Source: Lachnospiraceae bacterium (GTDB taxonomy: Bacteria > Bacillota > Clostridia > Lachnospirales > Lachnospiraceae). From it: a stretch of 64,000 bases of DNA. Positions within the stretch are counted from its first letter, which is position 1; each line of letters begins with the position of its first letter. Positions 28,401 to 35,958 of the stretch are shown here, in pieces. The notes under the pieces were generated by a model, which was not told the DNA's origin, searched no databases, and saw nothing but the letters and a program-made list of their open reading frames with translations. Location of the stretch: the NCBI GenBank assembly GCA_015057025.1, contig SVFD01000002.1, positions 310,001-374,000 of the forward strand, in the 5' to 3' direction. The translations under genes were made by a program, and so were the position numbers.

Positions 28401-29048
28401 TAAATAAACCTTTGCTTTCTCTGACTGTTTTTCCAAGGGTCCGATTTGTTTCTCAAGCTCTGATAAAATATCGCTGACACGAACTAAATTCTGTTGTTCT
28501 GCCTCTAATTTACGACTTGCTTCCACCTTACGTCTTTTAAACTTAACAATACCTGCCGCTTCATCAAAAAGTTCACGACGGTCTTCCGGCTTGGAACTTA
28601 AAATCTTATCAATCTGACCCTGACCGATAATGGAATAACCTTCCTTACCGATACCGGTATCATAAAAGAGTTCATTTACATCCTTCAAACGGCAAACCGT
28701 ACCATTGATTAAGTATTCACTTTCACCGGAACGATAAATTCGTCTTGCAACAGTTACTTCATCATAATCAATCGCAAGGGAATGATCGGAATTATCCAAT
28801 GTAATGGCAACATAAGCAGAACCCACAGGCTTACGCATTTGGGTACCCGAAAAGATAACGTCCTGCATGGACGCACCACGTAACTGCTTAATTCTCTGTT
28901 CACCAAGTACCCAACGCACCGCGTCGGCTACATTACTTTTACCACTACCGTTAGGACCTACGATACCGGTGATTCCGTTTGTAAACTTAAATACAATTTT
29001 ATTTGCAAAAGACTTAAATCCCTGCACTTCAATACTTTTTAAATACAT
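25494..29048 (-). CDS. smc: Chromosome segregation protein SMC
   Basis: 1184 residues from the ATG at 29048 (AAGGG upstream; MYLKSIEVQGFKSF is the family start; a start five codons earlier is less likely). SMC with ScpA/ScpB forms the condensin ring that compacts and separates chromosomes. The N-terminal ATPase half has 'GPNGSGKSNVADAVRW' (about 32-47). Two long coiled coils surround a hinge near 515-640 with 'GICGVVADIIKVD' and 'RATFLPL'. The C-terminal half has the ABC signature 'LSGGEKALTAISLLFAI' and Walker B 'PFCLLDEIEAALDESN'. Length and motifs are complete. It lies between rnc and ftsY. Confidence 0.98.
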   Translation of the reverse strand: MYLKSIEVQGFKSFANKIVFKFTNGITGIVGPNGSGKSNVADAVRWVLGEQRIKQLRGASMQDVIFSGTQMRKPVGSAYVAITLDNSDHSLAIDYDEVTVARRIYRSGESEYLINGTVCRLKDVNELFYDTGIGKEGYSIIGQGQIDKILSSKPEDRRELFDEAAGIVKFKRRKVEASRKLEAEQQNLVRVSDILSELEKQIGPLEKQSEKAKVYLKHKEELKTLDVNVFLLESKRVREQLEELDKKAVIAENDFNIANEANDKLKAEYDEIEGILAELEKEIEESRSSLANTDIMREKLEGEIKLLKEQIHSAEGNKEHMNVRLNSVNEQIAAKEEEKAVILEAKTEIDTKAAEGVALRDEAREALLACQTEIETLNFSVEKSKNCIIDLLSERATIKAKLSRLDSMTEQNNIRLSELNARILKAKTEEAEQDDVIAKLEEAFQAVTKEIEERNHEIRVMEERAGKIHDELGDMDKKLRDTQVLYHQEKSKLEAITNLTERYEGYGSSVKKVMEQKASNPGICGVVADIIKVDAKYETAIETALGGNIQNIVTDNEATAKKMIQFLKANKHGRATFLPLTSITNPQEFKNPEALNEPGVIGMADALVNLEAKYKDVAKAMLGRIVVVDTVDNALKIAKKFDYGIRMVTLEGELLVPGGAISGGAFKNNSNLLGRRREMDELEKKVKALLKEIDVILDDIENLKKERNELRKNMADSKDQLQSAFIRQNTARLNVMQAQEKKDDVQKGFDELKLEEEDLRESLQHITEEKEAIQKEFADSQALEQKETESITVNQKKLEEARAEETVKLNKVAELDLEVEKLLQRQGFEQQNLNRVDGEIARHEEEKKEIVEGINSGVSDILHKTESIQEIEKTIAASHTTKSDTQEKLDAAIVKRDELNAKQKNFFEERDKLSKQINDLDKEIFRLKAQKERAEESMASQSSYMWQEYEITLHDAQGLRNEELTDLPAMKKEIASLKDKIKKLGDVNVNAIEDYKNVMERYTFLHKQHSDLIEAEKSLQQIILELDELMRKQFRERFAEIDHEFDKVFKELFGGGQANLELMDDDDILEAGIKIIAQPPGKKLQNMMQLSGGEKALTAISLLFAIQNLKPSPFCLLDEIEAALDESNVDRFAKYLHKMTKSTQFIVITHRRGTMDQANQLYGITMQEKGVSTLVSVDLQKSES

Positions 29049-29106
29049 TTTATTACCCTTCATATGAACCTTGTGTTCATTTTTATGTTCGTACTGCGTT
29101 TAAATA

Positions 29107-29796
29107 TTATACCTGCATTTTCTTTAATACCAGATAAGCCGCTTGTTGCTCAGCCTCTTTTTTGTTATGTCCCATAGCAGTGGCCATACATTCATCATTG
29201 ATATAAACTGCTACTTCAAAGCTTTTATCATGCTCCGGTCCACTCTCCGAAATCAACTTATAAGAAAGTATTTTGTCAGCTTCTGCCTGGATTTTTTCCT
29301 GCAAAATACTTTTACTGTCCACAAATAATTGATTCTCTTCCACATCATCCAAAACATGCTTATGAATGAATTTTCTTGCTTCGTCCAAACCGCCGTCCTG
29401 ATAAATTGCGCCAATAATCGCTTCAAATACATCTGAAAGAATAGAATTACGTTCACGTCCGCCACCGGCTTCTTCACCCTTACCAAGTAAAATCATTTCT
29501 CCGAGAGAAATTTTTTTTGCACAGAATGCCAATGCCGGTTCGCATACCATGGACGCTCTCACCTTAGACATTTTACCTTCAGACATTCCCGAATTTCCTT
29601 CGTATAAAAATTCGCTGCTGACAAGCTCTAACACTGCATCACCAAGAAATTCCAAACGTTGGTAATTCTCCCACTTATTAATTTTTAATTCATTCACAAA
29701 AGAACTGTGTGTCAAAGCACATTTAATCAGTTCTTTGTTTTTGAACTCATAATAAATTCTTTTTTCAACTTCTGCGATAATCGCATCTACATTCAT
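29107..29796 (-). CDS. rnc: Ribonuclease III
   Basis: 229 residues. RNase III cuts double-stranded RNA in rRNA processing and mRNA turnover. The signature 'NYQRLEFLGDAVLELV' is at about 44-59 and contains the catalytic Glu and Asp residues; 'SDVFEAIIGAIYQDGG' near 123-138 supplies the second acidic pair. A C-terminal double-stranded RNA-binding domain (about 158-228) ends with 'GHNKKEAEQQAAYLVLKKM'. AACGGAG precedes the ATG. It follows acpP and precedes smc, a conserved Firmicute order. Confidence 0.98.
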   Translation of the reverse strand: MNVDAIIAEVEKRIYYEFKNKELIKCALTHSSFVNELKINKWENYQRLEFLGDAVLELVSSEFLYEGNSGMSEGKMSKVRASMVCEPALAFCAKKISLGEMILLGKGEEAGGGRERNSILSDVFEAIIGAIYQDGGLDEARKFIHKHVLDDVEENQLFVDSKSILQEKIQAEADKILSYKLISESGPEHDKSFEVAVYINDECMATAMGHNKKEAEQQAAYLVLKKMQV

Positions 29797-29840
29797 TACG
29801 CTTCTCCGTTACATTTCTTTTCTTGTCAGCAATCGAAAGA

Positions 29841-29861
29841 AAAAGCCCGAACCGGGCTTTT
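29841..29861 (-). terminator. Short GC-rich hairpin after acpP
   Basis: AAAAGCCCG and CGGGCTTTT pair perfectly around a three-base loop. On the minus strand it is followed by TTTCTTTCG. It should terminate or attenuate transcription between acpP and rnc, allowing much higher acpP expression than rnc. Confidence 0.7.
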
Positions 29862-29867
29862 CGCAGA

Positions 29868-30104
29868 TTACTGATTCTTCTCTGCATTAATAATTACTTC
29901 CACCGCTTCTCTTACGTTGGTAATCTTTTCAACATCCTCTGCAGTAATGGTAATGTTCAATTCTTCTTCTACTCCGCTTACAATCTGATAAACATCAAGA
30001 GAGTCCGCTCCCAAATCTCCCAAAAAAGTAGTCTCTTCCGTAATCTCATTAGGGTCTACCTTTAGAATATTTGAGATAGCCGTTTTTAATACTTCAATTT
30101 CCAT
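29868..30104 (-). CDS. acpP: Acyl carrier protein
   Basis: 78 residues, acidic, normal ACP size. The phosphopantetheine attachment serine (Ser35) lies in the canonical 'GADSLDVYQIV' motif. ACP carries the growing acyl chain in type II fatty acid synthesis and donates acyl groups to phospholipid synthesis. It follows plsX and is followed by a strong hairpin, consistent with separate high-level expression. TTGGAGAT precedes the ATG. Confidence 0.97.
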   Translation of the reverse strand: MEIEVLKTAISNILKVDPNEITEETTFLGDLGADSLDVYQIVSGVEEELNITITAEDVEKITNVREAVEVIINAEKNQ

Positions 30105-30209
30105 TTTATCTCCAATCTTTATCTTATTACATTTTCATAAGATATAAACTGATTTTATCGTACATAAATCCTGTATTTTGCGCTGTTGTTTTGCATCATT
30201 TTTCTATTA

Positions 30210-31226
30210 TTAAGCTTCCTCGCTACAGCTTAAGCTTTCACTGATTTTACGGTTAATATCCTGCTTTTTAAAATCAATACACTGTAAGATGGAATTCTTC
30301 ACTTCTTCCGCATTGGAACTGCCGTGGGATTTTACAACCAAGCCTTTTAATCCAAGCAAAGGTGCTCCGCCGTATGCATCGGTAGAGAATTTCTTCATCA
30401 CCTGCTTCATACCGGGTTTTACAAGGGCACCACCGATTTTACCCCTGGTAGTTGACATCATGGAATCCTTAATCAATTTCACAAGGGTCATGCCAACGCC
30501 TTCATATAACTTAAGAATAACGTTACCTACAAAAGCATCGCAAACAATAACGTCTACATCACCGTTGGGAATATCTCTTGCTTCCACGCTGCCTACAAAG
30601 TTAATATCGGGACATGCTTTTAACAAAGGGAAAGTTTCTTTCACAAGAGCATTTCCCTTCTCTTCTTCAGCACCATTATTAACAATACCGACTCTGGGAT
30701 TCTCAATTCCCATAATATTCTTCATATATACAGTTCCCATCTTGGCAAACTGCACAAGATAAGAAGGTTTTGCATCTACATTGGCACCACAGTCAATAAG
30801 AAGCGCCATACCTTTAGCTGTAGGAATTAAAGGTGCCAAAGGAGGTCTTTGTACGCCGGGGAGACGCCCAACAAGAACCTGTCCGCCTACCAAAACCGCA
30901 CCGGTACTTCCGCAGGATACAAAAGCATCTGCTATTCCTTCTTTTACAAGCCCCATACCTTTTACAATGGAAGAATCTTTCTTTGTACGGATTGCATTAA
31001 CAGGTGGTTCTGCCATTTCGATTACTTCCCTTGCATCTACAATTTCAACCTGTTCCTTATTATATTCGTACTGCTTTAATTCTTCTTCAATTACTTCCTG
31101 TTTACCGGTAAAAAGCACTTTTACCGAATCATTTTCATTAATTGCCGCCACAGCACCTTTTATAATTTCCATAGGCGCATTGTCGCCACCCATGGCATCC
31201 ACTACAACTTTAACATATTCTGACAT
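30210..31226 (-). CDS. plsX: Phosphate acyltransferase PlsX
   Basis: 338 residues. PlsX converts acyl-ACP and phosphate into acyl-phosphate, the donor used by PlsY for the first step of phospholipid synthesis. 'VVVDAMGGDNAPMEIIKGAV' at the N-terminus and 'LIDCGANVDAKPSYLVQFAK', 'SVEARDIPNGDVDVIVCDAF' and 'YGGAPLLGLKG' are diagnostic. It heads the plsX-acpP-rnc-smc-ftsY run. In many Firmicutes rpmF precedes plsX in the same operon; here rpmF points the other way. TGGAG precedes the ATG. Confidence 0.97.
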   Translation of the reverse strand: MSEYVKVVVDAMGGDNAPMEIIKGAVAAINENDSVKVLFTGKQEVIEEELKQYEYNKEQVEIVDAREVIEMAEPPVNAIRTKKDSSIVKGMGLVKEGIADAFVSCGSTGAVLVGGQVLVGRLPGVQRPPLAPLIPTAKGMALLIDCGANVDAKPSYLVQFAKMGTVYMKNIMGIENPRVGIVNNGAEEEKGNALVKETFPLLKACPDINFVGSVEARDIPNGDVDVIVCDAFVGNVILKLYEGVGMTLVKLIKDSMMSTTRGKIGGALVKPGMKQVMKKFSTDAYGGAPLLGLKGLVVKSHGSSNAEEVKNSILQCIDFKKQDINRKISESLSCSEEA

Positions 31227-31257
31227 AATGTTTCTCCATTCTTTTGCATGTCTATAC

Positions 31258-31306
31258 GTGTCCTTTATACTATGTATAAAAAATATACATTTTCATTTAA
31301 GGACAC
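31258..31306 (-). promoter_or_regulatory. Leader hairpin of plsX
   Basis: Eight-base arms GTGTCCTT (31258-31265) and AAGGACAC (31299-31306) pair perfectly, and ATGTATA/TATACAT pairs again inside, giving a 49-base two-part stem-loop between the plsX promoter and its start codon. No long T-run follows, so it is more likely a regulatory or stabilising leader structure, or a protein-binding dyad, than a terminator. Confidence 0.55.
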
Positions 31307-31325
31307 AAACCCACACTTGTTTACT

Positions 31326-31354
31326 ACTATACTAAAATTGCAAGTAAAAATCAA
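31326..31354 (-). promoter_or_regulatory. Promoter of plsX
   Basis: On the minus strand TTGATT (31354-31349), a 17-base spacer and TATAGT (31331-31326). It is about 100 bases upstream of the plsX ATG and just downstream of the divergent rpmF promoter. Confidence 0.65.
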
Positions 31355-31391
31355 GATTTCATATAAAAAGAACTTTATGATAAAATTTTTG

Positions 31392-31420
31392 TTGACAAAG
31401 TATCCACCTGCTTGTATAAT
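31392..31420 (+). promoter_or_regulatory. Consensus SigA promoter of rpmF
   Basis: TTGACA (31392-31397), exactly 17 bases, TATAAT (31415-31420): a perfect consensus vegetative promoter, 54 bases ahead of the rpmF ATG. A dyad TCATAAA (31421-31427) and TTTATGA (31450-31456) straddles the expected transcription start and could be an operator. Confidence 0.85.
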
Positions 31421-31473
31421 TCATAAAGTACGAATATTTCCGGCATCGGTTTATGATATGGAGGTGTAACACA

Positions 31474-31656
31474 ATGTCTATTTGTCCTAAGAATAAATCT
31501 TCCAAAGGTAGAAGAGATAAAAGACGCGCAAACTGGAAAATGAGCGCTCCTACATTAGTAAAGTGCAGCAAGTGTGGTGCTTTAACAGTTCCTCACAGAG
31601 TTTGTAAGGCTTGCGGTTCTTATAACAAAAAAGAAATCGTTAAAGTTGAAGATTAA
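31474..31656 (+). CDS. rpmF: 50S ribosomal protein L32
   Basis: 60 residues from the ATG at 31474, preceded by GGAGGTG; an upstream in-frame start seven codons earlier would cover that site. The start 'MSICPKNKSSKGRRDKRRAN' and the two CxxC pairs, Cys31/Cys34 in 'CSKCG' and Cys44/Cys47 in 'CKACG', are typical of the zinc-binding form of L32. It is one of few plus-strand genes here, divergent from plsX and convergent with pta. The DUF177 (YceD) gene that often precedes rpmF is absent at this place. Confidence 0.97.
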   Translation: MSICPKNKSSKGRRDKRRANWKMSAPTLVKCSKCGALTVPHRVCKACGSYNKKEIVKVED

Positions 31657-31666
31657 TTTTAGTGCA

Positions 31667-31696
31667 AAAAGACTTTCGGTTACGAAGGTCTTTTTT
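31667..31696 (+). terminator. Terminator of rpmF
   Basis: AAAGACTTTCG and CGAAGGTCTTT form a stem with one G-U pair on the plus strand, then six T. It begins 10 bases after the rpmF stop. A second weaker stem-loop (ACATCA/TGATGT, 31743-31767, followed by T's) lies further on. Confidence 0.85.
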
Positions 31697-31782
31697 ATTG
31701 CTCTTCTGCTGCTTAATATTTAATTGCATAATTTTACTTTATACATCAACGCTTCTGTCGCTGATGTTTTTTTATATTAGAA

Positions 31783-31811
31783 AACGCCATCCGCAAATCA
31801 CAGATGGCGTT
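31783..31811 (-). terminator. Terminator of pta
   Basis: AACGCCATC and GATGGCGTT pair perfectly around an 11-base loop, about 20 bases beyond the pta stop codon; on the minus strand the stem runs into TTTTC. It isolates pta from the convergent rpmF. Confidence 0.75.
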
Positions 31812-31831
31812 AAATCTCTTTTATTTTAATC

Positions 31832-32833
31832 TTAGTTCAACTGTGCCTGTGCTACTGTAATAGCAATAACACCAACGATATCTTCTGCTGAGCATCCTCT
31901 TGACAAATCGTTTACGGGCTTTGCAATACCCTGAAGGATAGGTCCGTATGCATCAGCCTTAGCAAGTCTCTGTACAATCTTGTAAGAAATGTTACCTGCA
32001 TCAAGGTTAGGGAAAATAAGTACGTTTGCCTTACCCGCAACATCACTGTTGGGAGCCTTGGAAGCTGCTACGGAAGGAACAATTGCAGCGTCTAACTGGA
32101 ATTCACCATCTACAGTGATTTCAGGATACTGTTCCTTAGCGATTCTTGTAGCTTCTACCATCTTGTCAACCAATGCATGCTTTGCGCTGCCTACGGTTGA
32201 GTGTGAAAGCATTGCACAAACTGCCTTCTCTCCTACCAAAGCTTCGAAGCTTTCTGCCGATGAAGCTGCAATTGCTGCCAATTCTTCAGGATTGGGATCC
32301 TGATTCAAACCGCTGTCTGCAAAAATGAATGTACCGTTTGCACCAAATTCGCAGTTGGGAACGTCCATTACGAAGAATGCGGATACAAGCTTACAGCCTG
32401 CCTTAGTCTTAAGAATCTGTAATGAAGGTCTTAAAGTATCTGCTGTTGAGTGGCAAGCACCTGCTACCAAACCGTCTGCATCATCAGCCTTTAACATTAC
32501 GATACCAAAGGTAATGGTATCTTTTAAAAGGATATCCTTTGCCTGCTCCAGAGTCATGCCCTTTGCTTTTCTTGTTTCGTATAAAAGATTTGCATAATCA
32601 TCAAACTTATCGCAGTTTGCAGGGTCGATTACCTTAGCTGCACTGATGTCAACACCTGTGCTCTTTACGTGCTCGTCAATCTCTGCCTGGCTACCGATTA
32701 AAACGATGTCAGCTAAATCTTCCTTGATTGCCTGAGCCGCTGCGTAATAAGTTCTGTCGTCCATTGTTTCCGGAAGAAGAATTGTCTTCTTGCACTGTTT
32801 TGCTTTTTCTTTGATTCTGTCTACGAATGCCAT
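31832..32833 (-). CDS. pta: Phosphate acetyltransferase
   Basis: 333 residues, the short single-domain class. Pta interconverts acetyl-CoA plus phosphate with acetyl-phosphate plus CoA, the first step of acetate and ATP formation from acetyl-CoA in fermentation. 'ILLPETMDDRTYYAAAQAI', 'DADGLVAGACHSTADTLRPS', 'VMDVPNCEFGANGTFIFADS' and the C-terminal 'DAGNISYKIVQRLAKADAYG PILQG' are all family signatures. The usual partner ackA is not next to it in this window. AAAGGAGAG precedes the ATG. It is divergent from tmcAL and has a structured leader. Confidence 0.97.
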   Translation of the reverse strand: MAFVDRIKEKAKQCKKTILLPETMDDRTYYAAAQAIKEDLADIVLIGSQAEIDEHVKSTGVDISAAKVIDPANCDKFDDYANLLYETRKAKGMTLEQAKDILLKDTITFGIVMLKADDADGLVAGACHSTADTLRPSLQILKTKAGCKLVSAFFVMDVPNCEFGANGTFIFADSGLNQDPNPEELAAIAASSAESFEALVGEKAVCAMLSHSTVGSAKHALVDKMVEATRIAKEQYPEITVDGEFQLDAAIVPSVAASKAPNSDVAGKANVLIFPNLDAGNISYKIVQRLAKADAYGPILQGIAKPVNDLSRGCSAEDIVGVIAITVAQAQLN

Positions 32834-32850
32834 TTTCGTCTCTCCTTTTA

Positions 32851-32878
32851 TATGTTTGGGGTTGTCCCTCTAAACATA
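32851..32878 (-). promoter_or_regulatory. Leader hairpin immediately before the pta ribosome binding site
   Basis: TATGTTT and AAACATA pair perfectly, with a nested GGG-ACAA-CCC stem inside on the minus strand. The structure ends just before the AAAAGGAGAG site of pta, so it could control access of ribosomes or set mRNA stability. Confidence 0.5.
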
Positions 32879-32912
32879 CCAGGGGGGCCGCTCCAATATT
32901 TAATAATAATGT

Positions 32913-32936
32913 GATTATCGTTTTCTTTCGATAATC
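32913..32936 (-). promoter_or_regulatory. Hairpin at the predicted 5' end of the pta transcript
   Basis: Eight-base arms GATTATCG and CGATAATC enclose an eight-base loop. It begins right where transcription from the promoter at 32944-32972 should start, so it would cap the 5' end of the mRNA. It could be a stability structure or an operator. Confidence 0.5.
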
Positions 32937-32943
32937 CTCAAAT

Positions 32944-32972
32944 ATTATACATAATTTTTTTTTAATCTACAA
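32944..32972 (-). promoter_or_regulatory. Promoter of pta
   Basis: Minus strand TTGTAG (32972-32967), a 17-base A/T-rich spacer and TATAAT (32949-32944). It implies a leader of about 100 bases with two hairpins before the pta start codon. Confidence 0.65.
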
Positions 32973-33102
32973 GGGTATGTATATAAAAACAAGATTTTTT
33001 TAAACTTTTTCATTATTTTAACTTGTCACTGTCTTTTAAAAATGTTAAGTTTAAAAGAAAGGTAAAAACAATAGGGGAAATAATTTGGAAAGGGGGCTTA
33101 CC

Positions 33103-34341
33103 ATGAAAGTAGCCGGTATTGTAGCAGAATACAATCCGTTCCATAACGGACACGCATATCATATGCAAAAAGTAAAAGAAATGACAGGTGCAGATTACCT
33201 TGTGGTTGTAATGAGCGGTAATTTTACACAGAGAGGTGTTCCCGCCCTGATCGATAAATATACAAGAACCAAAATGGCTTTGGATGCAGGTGCAGACTTA
33301 GTACTTGAGTTGCCTCTCTACTATGCCGCGGGAAGTGCGGAATACTTTGCTTCCGGTGCCGTTGCCCTGCTTGATAAATTAGGCGTGGTTGATACCCTCT
33401 GCTTTGGCAGTGAGTGTGGCGATATTAAGACATTGACGGAAGTTGCTATTCTTTTATCCAAGGAAGATGAAGCATTCTCTAACGCCATCAAGTCTAAAAT
33501 GAAACAAGGACTTACCTACCCCCGCGCAAGAATGCAGGTAATCGAAGAAACCCTGCCCAATTCTTTTATGCACGTGGATGCTATGAGCTATCCTAACAAT
33601 ATTTTGGGCATTGAATACATTAAAGCAATTATCCAACGTGACAGTAAAATTCTGCCCCAAACCACAAGACGTATGGGCGCCGGCTATCACGACCGTATGG
33701 TGACCGAAGTAATGAGCTCTGCTCTCTCCATCCGAGAGTCCTTGAAATCTGCTGATTCTTTGGATATGATCAAAAGCTCCGTACCCGATTATGTTTACAA
33801 AATGATGAAGAAGGACTTCCATAAGACTTTTCCCATTTTCCACGAAGATATTTCCAGTCTGTTGAAGTATAAACTTCTCTTGGATGCACCAAAGGGGTTT
33901 GCAGAATATGTGGATATTTCGGAAGATTTTTCTGATAAAATTGTAAAAAACTTAAAGAACTACGAGAATTACTCACAGTTCTGTGATTTGTTAAAAACCA
34001 AAGACATTACTTATGCCCGCGTAAGCCGTTGTCTCTTGCACATTCTTTTAAATCTTCGTAAAGATGCCCTTCAGCACTATGTTGATAAGGATTACATCTT
34101 CTATGCAAGAATGTTAGGTCTTCGCAAGAGCGCCAACGAATTAACCTCAACCATTAAAAAGGTCTCCAAAGTCCCCATGATTTCCAAATTGGCAGACGCA
34201 AGAGAATTCTTAACCTCTACCGGTATGGAAATGCTGGAATGCGACATTCAGGCATCTCACATCTACGACTCTCTCGTTACCGAAAAATTCGGTAATAAGC
34301 CGATGAGTGAGTTTAGTCGAGAGATTGTGATTGTTGAGTAA
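33103..34341 (+). CDS. tmcAL: tRNA(Met) cytidine acetate ligase TmcAL
   Basis: 412 residues from the ATG at 33103, with AAAGGGGG upstream; an in-frame start six codons earlier covers that site. TmcAL activates acetate with ATP to acetyl-adenylate and acetylates the wobble cytidine of elongator tRNA-Met. The N-terminus 'AGIVAEYNPFHNGHAYHM' holds the HxGH nucleotidyltransferase motif, and 'SGNFTQRGVPALIDKYTRTK' and 'DLVLELPLYYAAGSAEYFA' are diagnostic (formerly YlbM/DUF795). It is divergent from pta, whose pathway makes acetate. Length is normal. Confidence 0.95.
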   Translation: MKVAGIVAEYNPFHNGHAYHMQKVKEMTGADYLVVVMSGNFTQRGVPALIDKYTRTKMALDAGADLVLELPLYYAAGSAEYFASGAVALLDKLGVVDTLCFGSECGDIKTLTEVAILLSKEDEAFSNAIKSKMKQGLTYPRARMQVIEETLPNSFMHVDAMSYPNNILGIEYIKAIIQRDSKILPQTTRRMGAGYHDRMVTEVMSSALSIRESLKSADSLDMIKSSVPDYVYKMMKKDFHKTFPIFHEDISSLLKYKLLLDAPKGFAEYVDISEDFSDKIVKNLKNYENYSQFCDLLKTKDITYARVSRCLLHILLNLRKDALQHYVDKDYIFYARMLGLRKSANELTSTIKKVSKVPMISKLADAREFLTSTGMEMLECDIQASHIYDSLVTEKFGNKPMSEFSREIVIVE

Positions 34342-34367
34342 AATTGATTCATACTTTTATTAAAACA

Positions 34368-34398
34368 AACAGGTCACCTTATCATCAAGTGACCTGTT
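34368..34398. terminator. Bidirectional hairpin terminator after tmcAL
   Basis: Ten-base perfect arms AACAGGTCAC and GTGACCTGTT around an 11-base loop lie between the convergent tmcAL and the 74-residue membrane protein. T-rich tracts follow on both strands (ATTTTATATT on plus, TGTTTTAATA on minus). Confidence 0.75.
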
Positions 34399-34437
34399 AT
34401 TTTATATTATTTTATCACACTAGCCAAATTTCATTTA

Positions 34438-34662
34438 CTACATATTATATAACTGAAGTGCAATGATAAAATGCCCAATCCAGCTTAAAATTCCTGTGAT
34501 AAAAGAAATCAAAAAAGCAATCGTAAGGCTTCGGTTTCTTTTTTTATCCAATTTGTTTGTAATCTTAAAAATCACTGCCGCTATGGCAATCGCCACAGTA
34601 GCCATCAACGCCAAGAAAAATATAATTCCAACAATTCCTTTTAATATTTCTAAAAAAGACAT
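34438..34662 (-). CDS. Small two-helix membrane protein
   Basis: 74 residues from the ATG at 34662 with GGGAGGAAATC upstream. It has two hydrophobic segments (about 5-32 and 46-66) joined by a basic loop (NKLDKKRNR). I do not recognise a family. It is the last gene of the MerR-headed operon, 61 bases after the YhfC-family gene, and ends at a terminator shared with tmcAL. The strong ribosome binding site and clean hydrophobic pattern support it being real. Confidence 0.65.
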   Translation of the reverse strand: MSFLEILKGIVGIIFFLALMATVAIAIAAVIFKITNKLDKKRNRSLTIAFLISFITGILSWIGHFIIALQLYNM

Positions 34663-34723
34663 CCGATTTCCTCCCAAAGAATTGCTTTAATCAAGAATAC
34701 AACACCTTACGTATCAAGTCAAA

Positions 34724-35566
34724 CTACGCTTCCTTCTTCCACTTCTTCCCAATCATCACAATAACAACAAACGAAGCCACCGCAACCACGGTCAGGAAAC
34801 TGTAAATAATCACATAAGCCGTTCCCTCTGAAATCACGCTTCCAAGATAAGGCGTTGCCAATCCGTTAATCAACGGTGCAATGAAATCCACCAGGAAATG
34901 TGCCACAAAGGCAATGCTTACGCCAAGAACCGCTTTCTTTTTGTAAACAAGATAGCAAACCAGCAAACTCATAGCAGTATGGAAAATAACGGTAAGCACA
35001 CGTTCATAGCCTGCAAGATAAAAGAGATAACTTGGTGCCTCAACCAAAGATGCCTGAATCGCCAGCAACTGTGCCTCCGCCATACCTGTAGTATCCGTAG
35101 CCGCAACTGCCTCTATCGTTTGGGCAAAAGCACCTGAATTAATCATAATTGCATACAACAAATTGTTAATATATGTCATACCTACAATCAAGATTGCCTC
35201 AATACCGCCGTGACCCAAGCCTGCTGCAACGCCCTGCTCATAATTAATCTTCTTTTGCAGGATTTTAGCCACACCGAAACGTGCCACCACTTCAAACAAA
35301 GCCGCCGTAATAGCAAGAATCAGGCAATAAATCACATAATACTCGGCTACGAAGGTCCCAAATCCCGGAATCAAACTTACAATATTAAGAATCGGCATAC
35401 GGATAATCATCTGAAGCAAAACAAAACCTGCCGCACCTAAACCCAGCGCCTTCCAAACGCCTTTTCCCTTATTTTTTACACCATAAATAATCCACACGAC
35501 TACCGGTGCAATCAATGTAACTAAAAGCGTGATAATAATTGCAATCATTGAAGCTGTACTAACCAT
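34724..35566 (-). CDS. YhfC family intramembrane metalloprotease-like protein
   Basis: 280 residues with about seven membrane segments. 'AALFEVVARFGVAKIL', 'GLGHGGIEAILIVGMTYINN', 'YERVLTVIFHTAMSLLVCYL' and 'AFVAHFLVDFIAPL' place Glu and His residues in successive helices in the pattern of the YhfC (DUF2324) family, which is grouped with CAAX-type membrane proteases. No substrate is known. It is 77 bases downstream of ybjQ-like gene in the MerR-headed operon, where a second, CPBP-type protease is also encoded. GGGAGATG precedes the ATG. Confidence 0.82.
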   Translation of the reverse strand: MVSTASMIAIIITLLVTLIAPVVVWIIYGVKNKGKGVWKALGLGAAGFVLLQMIIRMPILNIVSLIPGFGTFVAEYYVIYCLILAITAALFEVVARFGVAKILQKKINYEQGVAAGLGHGGIEAILIVGMTYINNLLYAIMINSGAFAQTIEAVAATDTTGMAEAQLLAIQASLVEAPSYLFYLAGYERVLTVIFHTAMSLLVCYLVYKKKAVLGVSIAFVAHFLVDFIAPLINGLATPYLGSVISEGTAYVIIYSFLTVVAVASFVVIVMIGKKWKKEA

Positions 35567-35643
35567 AAAGTCATCTCCCTGCTAAACTCATTCTTAATTA
35601 TTCAAAAAAACGCACATAACATTATCATTTCAACGCATTAAAA

Positions 35644-35958
35644 TCATTTCACAAACTTCACTGCTGTTCCATACACAATTACTTCCGCAGCGCCCTGCAT
35701 AACTGCCGAAGATGCATAACGGATATTCACAATAGCGTCTGCTCCTAATTTTTCTGCTTCTTCCACCATTCTCTTGGTTGCAAGGGCACGGGCATCGTTC
35801 ATCATTTCATTGTAAGCCTTTAACTCACCGCCGACTAAAGTCTTAAAGCTCTGGCTGATGTCACTTCCCAAATGCTTTGACTGAATGGTACTTCCCTTTA
35901 CCAATGAAAGGGTTTCTAACTCTTTTCCGCTAATGTAATCAGTATTTACTAAGATCAT
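35644..35958 (-). CDS. YbjQ/UPF0145 family protein
   Basis: 104 residues from the ATG at 35958 (AAGGAAGGTG upstream), matching the usual size. The N-terminal 'ILVNTDYISGKELETLSLVK' and 'ARALATKRMVEEAEKLGADA' followed by 'IVNIRYASSAVMQGAAEVIV' are typical of YbjQ (DUF74), small homopentameric proteins of unknown role often annotated as heavy-metal-binding. The start overlaps the end of the upstream 73-codon gene by 20 bases. A longer frame start exists but would place 13 poorly conserved residues ahead. Confidence 0.88.
   Translation of the reverse strand: MILVNTDYISGKELETLSLVKGSTIQSKHLGSDISQSFKTLVGGELKAYNEMMNDARALATKRMVEEAEKLGADAIVNIRYASSAVMQGAAEVIVYGTAVKFVK

Noticed and set aside
27733-28407. 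Plus-strand frame of 224 codons inside smc
   Set aside because: It is the reverse image of the SMC coiled coil, Ser/Ala/Ile-rich, with no ribosome binding site.
30781-31335. Plus-strand frame of 184 codons over plsX
   Set aside because: It is antisense to plsX and spans its promoter; no start signal.
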